This document shows, one piece after another, positions 1 through 4,756 of a DNA stretch of 5,724 bases. Position 1 is the first letter of the stretch. Every line of letters starts with the position of its first letter. The notes under the pieces are model-generated. The model had not been told where the DNA came from, ran no database searches, and saw only the letters and a list, made by a program, of their open reading frames with translations. Origin of the DNA: Treponema sp. (GTDB taxonomy: Bacteria; Spirochaetota; Spirochaetia; Treponematales; Treponemataceae). Location: positions 1 to 5,724 of the forward strand of contig DMQP01000093.1 of the NCBI GenBank assembly GCA_003455655.1, read 5' to 3'. A program made the translations under genes and the position numbers.

Positions 1-846
1 CCCCTGTATGATTGGGTTCGCGAAATAGCTGGTTCTGCTTTGGAAGATATGGATTTAACACTTCTTATCAACAATGGCGTAGACATGCACAGCTATCAGC
101 CTTCAATTCAGGATATAGCAAAAATCAATCAGTCTGACCTTTTTATTTATGTAGGCGGAGAAAGTGATGCTTGGGTTGAAGATTCTCTTGTTGAAAATGT
201 ACGAGCGCTTAGTTTGCTTGAAACTTTGGGAGACAAAGCTAAGGAAGAAGAAGTTGTCGAAGGTATGCAGGAAGAAGAACATGAGCATGAGCACGAAGAG
301 GAAGAAGTTGAATATGACGAACACCTTTGGCTTTCTTTGCGCAACGCCCAGCTTTTGTGTTCTGCTATAACAGACCTTTTGTGCCAGGCTGATTCCAAAA
401 ATGCTGCTCTCTATACTGCAAATTGTGCATCTTATAACGAAAAACTGAGTCAGTTAGACAGTCAGTATAAATCTATGGTAGAGGGAGCAAAACGAAAGAC
501 AGTACTTTTTGGCGACCGTTTTCCCTTCCGTTACTTGTGTGACGATTATGACATTACCTACTATGCAGCTTTTGTGGGTTGTTCTGCAGAAACAGAAGCA
601 AGTTTCCAAACTTTGGCTTTCTTGGCACAAAAACTTACCGAACTTGATTTACCCTGTGTCTTCCAGATTGAACGAGGCAACAGTAAGCTGGCAAATGCTG
701 TTATTCAGAATAGTGGTAACAAAAAGGCTACCGTATGTGAACTTAATTCTTTGCAATCGGTTACTTCACGCGATATTGCAGCAGGAAGCACTTATTTAGG
801 CATAATGGAACAGAATCTAGAAATTTTGAAAAAAGCTCTTAATTAA
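1..846 (+). CDS. Zinc/manganese ABC transporter substrate-binding protein (ZnuA/TroA-like), 5' partial
   Basis: This is the extracytoplasmic metal-capture component of an ABC importer, delivering Zn2+ (or Mn2+) to a membrane permease. The frame is open from base 1, so the signal peptide and start lie outside the window; 281 residues are visible. The TTG at 40 is not a start, because the family's PLYDWVREI segment is encoded upstream of it. Seen in order: LTLLINNGVD, then MHSYQP with the first metal-ligand histidine (codon 30); DLFIYVGGESDAW; an acidic histidine-rich loop (about codons 82-106) containing HEHEHE; DEHLW with the second ligand histidine (codon 108); GDRFPFRYL (about 171-179), where classical ZnuA has its third histidine; AAFVGCSAETEASF; and a C-terminal SLQSVTSRD...GSTYLGIMEQNLEILKKAL block. 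The charged loop is typical of zinc-specific members. No permease or ATPase gene follows, so those must lie upstream or elsewhere. The family call is firm; metal specificity is inferred. Confidence 0.92.
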   Translation, partial: PLYDWVREIAGSALEDMDLTLLINNGVDMHSYQPSIQDIAKINQSDLFIYVGGESDAWVEDSLVENVRALSLLETLGDKAKEEEVVEGMQEEEHEHEHEEEEVEYDEHLWLSLRNAQLLCSAITDLLCQADSKNAALYTANCASYNEKLSQLDSQYKSMVEGAKRKTVLFGDRFPFRYLCDDYDITYYAAFVGCSAETEASFQTLAFLAQKLTELDLPCVFQIERGNSKLANAVIQNSGNKKATVCELNSLQSVTSRDIAAGSTYLGIMEQNLEILKKALN

Positions 847-879
847 AGGAAATTTGTCCTAGTAAAAAATCTTGACCTG

Positions 880-888
880 TGGTATACT
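880..888 (+). promoter_or_regulatory. Probable extended -10 promoter for the chemoreceptor gene
   Basis: TGGTATACT is an extended -10 element (TGn followed by TATACT, 5/6 to consensus). It lies 36 bases before the ATG at 925 and would start transcription near 895, giving a leader of about 30 bases. No good -35 hexamer sits 16-18 bases upstream, as is common for extended -10 promoters. A TTGACC at 872-877 overlaps the region but is only 5 bases from TATACT; with it as a -35, the best alternative -10 is a weak TAGAAC at 896-901. I see no sigma-28 flagellar-type promoter. Evidence is by eye only. Confidence 0.45.
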
Positions 889-913
889 TTCCTCTTAGAA
901 CACTTGTTTTTTC

Positions 914-918
914 GGGGA
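914..918 (+). promoter_or_regulatory. Ribosome binding site that fixes the chemoreceptor start
   Basis: GGGGA ends 6 bases before the ATG at 925. An in-frame TTG at 904 would add seven residues (MFFRGIF) but would place this Shine-Dalgarno inside the gene and spoil the compact lipoprotein signal peptide. The ATG at 925 is therefore preferred. Confidence 0.8.
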
Positions 919-924
919 ATTTTT

Positions 925-3123
925 ATGCGTATTTTAAAAAGAATTTTGCTTGCGGCACTGACAATAGTGTTGCTTTCGTCTTGCGAATCAGAAAAGAAGC
1001 TGTCTGAAACAATTACAGACTGGAAGTACTTTGTTGGTGACAATACGGCATGGTCTGCGAGTGACTACAATGACAGTGCTTGGGAGCATCTTGATAATTC
1101 TTCTGTCTATGTGGGAGATACTCATTATGTGTGGTTGCGAGTAACGGTTCCTGTTCCGCCATCATTACATGGAAAAAAACTGTGGCTGGGAATGAGTCGC
1201 TTTAATGCCGCTGCCGATGTGTATGCCGATGGAGCTTACATTGGTAGCCGTGGTCGCTTGCCTCCTAACGAAATGGTTCGTGTTGAAGGCAATAATTCTA
1301 TTAACATTCCTACTTCTGCAATTCACAACGGAGAAGTTACTCTTGCGGTTCGCATGTATGGACCAACAGACTGTATTACCGAAATAAACTTTTTCCTTCA
1401 GAATGATGCAAAGGCATATTTTGAAAACGTTGTTCACAATCAATTTGGTCAGCGTTTCTTCCTTATGCTTACCGTTTTGTGTGTTTTCATTATGTTGTAT
1501 TCATTTGCAGGATATTTGGGAAACACAAAAGACCTTGCTTACCTTAACTTCTCTTTGAGTATGCTTTTCATTTCCATTTATCTGTTTGATATTGGATCTG
1601 AAATTATTTTCCTTCCCTACAATCTTAACCGTTCACTCTGTCGTGCTTGTTTGCCCATTAGTATGATGTTTATGGGTCTGTTCCTTAACCGATTCTTCAA
1701 TCGCAAACACTACAAGACCTTGCTTATTCTTTCGCTCATTTTTGATGTGATAGATGTAATTGCTTACTTGTGCTGTATTGGAAATCAGGCGGCAATGGAC
1801 ATGCTGTTTAACATTATGCTTTTGCCAGTTGTGGTTATTATTGTGTACGGATTTGTTACTTCAACACAAGCTTTCAAACAGCGTGGTGCCTATGCGCTTA
1901 ATATGTTCTTGGGCTTTACCATTGGAGCAGTTCTTGCACTGCATGATGTTATCTACACCATTATTGGAAAAGTTCCCTTTATGTGGACACAGGCAATTTC
2001 ATTCTTTGCAGTAGACCTTGCTATCTTTATTACACTGAGTGTTCGTTCTGCAAAATCTCAAAAACAGGTTGTTGCTCTTGCCGAACAAACAGAAGAACAA
2101 CACAAGCGCCTTGTAGAAATAATGACTTCTGCTCAAAAGTTGGCAAATGAAACTGCGGAAATTTCTAATGAACTTGCAGATTCAATTGAAGCCGTTACCG
2201 AAGCAGCTCACACTTCACGCGATAAAGTTTCGGTTATTAATGCGGCAATTCACGAACAGTCATCGGTTCATACAAAGACTGCCGATACCGTTACTCAGCT
2301 TGCACATTCTCTTAAAGACATGAACAACGAGTTTGACACTACGACAGACAGTATTCAGTCTACCGCAACAGGAACTCGTACTGTTATGGAAGGTATTGCA
2401 AATGTGAGTGAAGGTATTTACTCCGCAGAAAACTTTACCCGTTCGCTCAATTCAATTACCGCTGCTGGTTCCGCAGATATGAAAAAACTGATTGAAGTAA
2501 TTGAGTCAATTCAAAAGTCATCTGCAGAAATTCTTTCTGTTGTAAATGCACTTGATGATTTTGCTCAGCAGACAGACTTGCTTTCAATGAATGCTTCTAT
2601 CGAAGCCGCTCACTCTGGAGAATCGGGAAAAGGATTTGCTGTTATTGCCCACGAAATTAAAGACCTTGCCGCACAAAGTTCTTCTCGTTCAACAAAAATT
2701 GCAGAAATTATTACTTCGGTTATTAAGAGCATCAAGGAAAGTGTTCAGTTGACAGAACGTGTTAACCAAACATTCCTTATGATTCAGACTGGTGCAGAAC
2801 AAAGTGTAGACAAAGTAAGTGCCGCTGCCAACAGTGTTAAACAACAGCTTGAAACAGGTGCAGCTATTTCTCATGAAGCAGAAGTTATGGCAACTTCTGC
2901 AGACCGTATGCGTGAATCGGTAAGTACTCAGCGTATTTATTCTTCACAAGTGTTGGCAAATATGGAACGCTTAACTGCTGTTTCTCAGAAAGTAGATGCT
3001 GCAAGTTCTGATATTGAAGACGGAGCAAAAACGCTTGCTGATGAAGTTGAATCGCTTAATACACTTGCAGAAAGAACTCGAAAAACTGCCCAAGCACTCA
3101 AAGAGCTTATGGTAACGGAGTAA
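925..3123 (+). CDS. Methyl-accepting chemotaxis protein with lipoprotein signal, jelly-roll-like sensor and 7TM (7TMR-DISM-like) unit
   Basis: A chemoreceptor that should pass an extracytoplasmic or membrane signal to CheA/CheW. It has 732 residues from the ATG at 925. Residues 1-20 form a lipoprotein signal (MRILKR, hydrophobic stretch, lipobox LSSC, lipidated Cys20). Residues about 30-160 resemble a galactose-binding/GH2-like jelly roll (GDNTAW 38-43, DSAW 50-53, WLRV 70-73, DGAYIGSRG 102-110), as found outside 7TMR-DISM proteins. Seven membrane helices follow at about 178-198, 204-222, 238-256, 264-284, 293-312, 322-347 and 354-373. There is no HAMP domain; a long coiled coil starts directly at about 374. 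The signalling tip is at 548-582: QQTDLLSMN, IEAAHSGESGKGFAVIAHE. Lipidated N-terminus outside plus seven helices places the MCP domain in the cytoplasm, a consistent topology. Possible methylation sites are Glu444-Gln445 and Gln640-Gln641, neither matching the consensus perfectly. There is no C-terminal CheR-binding pentapeptide. The ligand is unknown; the jelly roll suggests a carbohydrate. The MCP call is firm; the 7TMR-DISM assignment is by architecture. Confidence 0.92.
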   Translation: MRILKRILLAALTIVLLSSCESEKKLSETITDWKYFVGDNTAWSASDYNDSAWEHLDNSSVYVGDTHYVWLRVTVPVPPSLHGKKLWLGMSRFNAAADVYADGAYIGSRGRLPPNEMVRVEGNNSINIPTSAIHNGEVTLAVRMYGPTDCITEINFFLQNDAKAYFENVVHNQFGQRFFLMLTVLCVFIMLYSFAGYLGNTKDLAYLNFSLSMLFISIYLFDIGSEIIFLPYNLNRSLCRACLPISMMFMGLFLNRFFNRKHYKTLLILSLIFDVIDVIAYLCCIGNQAAMDMLFNIMLLPVVVIIVYGFVTSTQAFKQRGAYALNMFLGFTIGAVLALHDVIYTIIGKVPFMWTQAISFFAVDLAIFITLSVRSAKSQKQVVALAEQTEEQHKRLVEIMTSAQKLANETAEISNELADSIEAVTEAAHTSRDKVSVINAAIHEQSSVHTKTADTVTQLAHSLKDMNNEFDTTTDSIQSTATGTRTVMEGIANVSEGIYSAENFTRSLNSITAAGSADMKKLIEVIESIQKSSAEILSVVNALDDFAQQTDLLSMNASIEAAHSGESGKGFAVIAHEIKDLAAQSSSRSTKIAEIITSVIKSIKESVQLTERVNQTFLMIQTGAEQSVDKVSAAANSVKQQLETGAAISHEAEVMATSADRMRESVSTQRIYSSQVLANMERLTAVSQKVDAASSDIEDGAKTLADEVESLNTLAERTRKTAQALKELMVTE
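3117..3120 (+). promoter_or_regulatory. Ribosome binding site of the PAP2 gene, inside the chemoreceptor's last codons
   Basis: GGAG ends 6 bases before the ATG at 3127 and lies immediately before the TAA that stops the receptor (3121-3123). Ribosomes finishing the receptor would cover this site, so translation of the two genes is probably coupled. Confidence 0.8.
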
Positions 3124-3126
3124 AGC

Positions 3127-3753
3127 ATGAAAAAGTTTGTGCTGCCAATGTGCCTTGCGCTTAGTTTTATTGTGTTTACCGTTTTGGTTTGCTTTGTAGA
3201 TGTTCAGCCTATAGCACCAGATGCATCTTCTGTTGGATTTGCAACGGTAAATACGGCAGTACACCAGTTTTTTGGCATACACAAACTGTGGTATACGCTT
3301 ACACAAGTGTTGGGTCTTGCTGCCATAGCAGTAGCTTTTGCCTTTGCACTTTTAGGTTTTGTTCAGTTAATTCAGCGAAAGAGTCTTTTAAAAGTTGATC
3401 GTACTTTACTTGTTTTAGCTTGCGTCTATGTGGCAGTTATTGTTCTGTATGTATTGTTTGAAAAACTTGCCATAAATGTTAGACCCATAATTTCTGATGA
3501 GGGAATAGAACCTTCGTATCCGTCAACACACACAATGCTTATTCTTACCATTTTTGGAACTGCCCGTTACCAAATTAAACAATATGTAAGGAACAAAAAC
3601 CTCTGTCTTCTTTGCGACATTCTGTGCATTTTGATTATGGTTGTAGCTTTTGCGGGGCGACTTGTGTGTGGAGTTCACTGGTTTACAGATATAATTGGCG
3701 GTTTGCTTTTGTCGCTTACACTTATTTGTTTTTACAAAGCTTGCGCATACTAA
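3127..3753 (+). CDS. PAP2-family membrane phosphatase (phosphatidic acid / polyprenyl-pyrophosphate phosphatase type)
   Basis: A 208-residue integral membrane protein of the PAP2 superfamily, which removes phosphate from lipid phosphates such as phosphatidic acid or undecaprenyl pyrophosphate at the membrane surface. About six membrane helices are visible, at roughly 4-25, 58-83, 93-111, 133-147, 158-177 and 186-204. All three PAP2 motifs can be traced: C1 near 113-120 (KLAINVRP, Arg119), C2 at 132-135 (PSTH, His135 as the likely proton donor), and C3 at 177-188 (GR, then GVHW and Asp188, with His184 the expected nucleophile). In C1 the lysine is one residue closer to RP than in the usual KX6RP, with Glu112 at the canonical position; C3 has Gly instead of the usual Ser before Arg. 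The gene follows the chemoreceptor after three bases and very likely shares its mRNA. Its last bases overlap the convergent kinase gene. The family is well supported; the substrate cannot be told from the sequence. Confidence 0.88.
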   Translation: MKKFVLPMCLALSFIVFTVLVCFVDVQPIAPDASSVGFATVNTAVHQFFGIHKLWYTLTQVLGLAAIAVAFAFALLGFVQLIQRKSLLKVDRTLLVLACVYVAVIVLYVLFEKLAINVRPIISDEGIEPSYPSTHTMLILTIFGTARYQIKQYVRNKNLCLLCDILCILIMVVAFAGRLVCGVHWFTDIIGGLLLSLTLICFYKACAY

Positions 3754-4667
3754 CGGTTGGCGTATTCGTCAACAATGTCGTGCACAGGTTCTAAGTAGGT
3801 ACTGCCAAATAAATTCAAATGGTTTAAAAGATGATACAGATTGTATAGATCTCGTCGTTCTTCATAACCATCCATAAGTAAACCTTCGGTCTTGTATGCT
3901 TCAAAAAATTCTGGACTAAAGCCACCAAACAGTTGTGTCATTGCAATATCTGCTTCTGCGTGTCCTACATAAGCTGCAGGGTCAATGAGCCATGCGTTTC
4001 CGTCTGAACCGCACATTACATTTCCAGACCATAAGTCTCCGTGCAAAAGAGATGGCTGTTTTGGTTCAACAAGAATTCCATCAAGATGTGAAAGTAAGCG
4101 GTCGCACTTTTTCTTAAAGACACTGTCAAAATAATGTTCTGCTTTTTTTAATTGAGGCATCAGTCTGCAATCTCTAAAAAAAGAAATCCAAGAGTCGTGC
4201 GCATTGTTGTACTGTTTTCCAGCACCAATAAAATTATTTTGGTTAAAGCCAAAAGTTCCGCCGGTAACAAACGAAGATGTGTCTGCTTTGTGCATGAGTG
4301 CAAGATTATGTGCAAGCTTTTGCCAGTAGTCTGCGTTTTTTTGTGCAGAAGTTATAACATCCATTAGCAAAAAAGAATATCCCACTTGTTCGCCATTGTC
4401 GGTGCCTGTACACAAAACATGAGGAGTCTTAATTGTTTTTGTTTGTGCTATTGCGTTAAGTCCTGCTGTTTCGGCATAAAAGAAATCAACATGTTCTTTT
4501 GCGTTAGCCTTCATAAAAACTTTTGCTCCGTTAGTAAGCGTAAGTGCATAGGAACGGTTTATGTCACCACCGCTAACACGGTCTGTATGGTCGAGGGCAA
4601 CACTTTTACCAAACAGTTCTACGAGAGCTTGTGCTAATGACGTAAAGTGTGGAATGTCTGTACTCAT
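3750..4667 (-). CDS. Fructosamine-3-kinase family protein (YniA-like)
   Basis: A 305-residue soluble kinase of the fructosamine kinase family, close to the usual bacterial length. Family members phosphorylate the sugar of glycated amines (fructosamines, and in some cases ribulosamines) so that the adduct decays, a protein de-glycation or repair role; the bacterial substrate is uncertain. The fold is that of aminoglycoside and choline kinases. Visible motifs: SGGDIN at 32-37 (glycine-rich ATP loop), FMKAN at 51-55 with ATP-binding Lys53, AETAGL at 65-70 (helix C Glu66), HGDLWSGN at 209-216 (catalytic Asp211, Asn216), IDPAAYVGHAEADIAMTQLF at 228-247 (metal-binding Asp229), and a C-terminal LYNLYHLLNHLNLFGSTY block. 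ATG at 4667 is the only usable start: a TGA lies twelve codons upstream and no ATG, GTG or TTG lies between. No Shine-Dalgarno precedes it. The 3' end overlaps the PAP2 gene by 4 bases, tail to tail. Confidence 0.93.
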   Translation of the reverse strand: MSTDIPHFTSLAQALVELFGKSVALDHTDRVSGGDINRSYALTLTNGAKVFMKANAKEHVDFFYAETAGLNAIAQTKTIKTPHVLCTGTDNGEQVGYSFLLMDVITSAQKNADYWQKLAHNLALMHKADTSSFVTGGTFGFNQNNFIGAGKQYNNAHDSWISFFRDCRLMPQLKKAEHYFDSVFKKKCDRLLSHLDGILVEPKQPSLLHGDLWSGNVMCGSDGNAWLIDPAAYVGHAEADIAMTQLFGGFSPEFFEAYKTEGLLMDGYEERRDLYNLYHLLNHLNLFGSTYLEPVHDIVDEYANR

Positions 4668-4715
4668 GCACAGATTGTAACCGATTATTGCATAAAAAAG
4701 TCAAGTCCCTGTGCA
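4667..4715. repeat. 7-bp perfect inverted repeat TGCACAG / CTGTGCA in the divergent promoter region
   Basis: TGCACAG at 4667-4673 is the exact reverse complement of CTGTGCA at 4709-4715, with arms 35 bases apart. The left arm covers the gap between the -10 hexamer and the start codon of the kinase; the right arm lies just upstream of its -35. It could be a paired operator or a chance match. Confidence 0.3.
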
Positions 4716-4739
4716 ACTTTACCAAAATACAAATCTGTG
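4669..4739. repeat. 8-bp perfect inverted repeat CACAGATT / AATCTGTG, arms near both divergent start codons
   Basis: CACAGATT (4669-4676) is the exact reverse complement of AATCTGTG (4732-4739), with 55 bases between the arms. Each arm lies just upstream of one of the divergent start codons: 2 bases from the kinase ATG and 17 bases from the tex ATG. With the arm at 4709-4713, the core CTGTG occurs three times in 71 bases. Possible shared operator; no known regulator recognised. Confidence 0.3.
4674..4704 (-). promoter_or_regulatory. Candidate promoter of the fructosamine kinase gene, predicting a leaderless mRNA
   Basis: Read on the minus strand, TTGACT (4699-4704) matches the -35 consensus in 5 of 6 bases and TACAAT (4674-4679) matches the -10 in 5 of 6, with a 19-base spacer, slightly longer than ideal. 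Only six bases (4668-4673) separate the -10 from the ATG, so transcription would begin at or next to the start codon. This agrees with the absence of a Shine-Dalgarno. Confidence 0.45.
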
Positions 4740-4746
4740 GCAAAAT

Positions 4747-4749
4747 AGG
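4747..4749 (+). promoter_or_regulatory. Weak ribosome binding site for tex
   Basis: AGG ends 7 bases before the ATG at 4757 and is the only purine-rich Shine-Dalgarno-like stretch there. A possible promoter is TTTACC (4718-4723), 17 bases, CAAAAT (4741-4746), each 4/6 to consensus; this is too weak to annotate separately. Confidence 0.35.
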
Positions 4750-4756
4750 CACTCGT

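Noticed and set aside
848..859. Possible small hairpin GGAAATTTGTCC after the binding-protein stop
   Set aside because: The stem is only about three base pairs and no T-tract follows, so it is not a credible terminator.
844..903. Sigma-28 (flagellar/chemotaxis) promoter upstream of the chemoreceptor
   Set aside because: A TAAA is present at 844-847 but no GCCGATAA-like element lies at the required spacing.
904..924. TTG at 904 as the receptor start
   Set aside because: The Shine-Dalgarno GGGGA would lie inside the gene, and the ATG at 925 gives a compact lipoprotein signal peptide with correct spacing.
877..3296. Exact 11-base repeat CTGTGGTATAC at 877-887 (receptor promoter) and 3286-3296 (inside the PAP2 gene)
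   Set aside because: The second copy encodes ordinary codons within PAP2 and the flanks do not match; it is probably chance, and the first copy is explained by the extended -10.
2971..3306. 111-codon minus-strand open frame across the receptor/PAP2 junction
   Set aside because: Cys-, Lys- and Arg-rich translation without family features, opposite two real genes.
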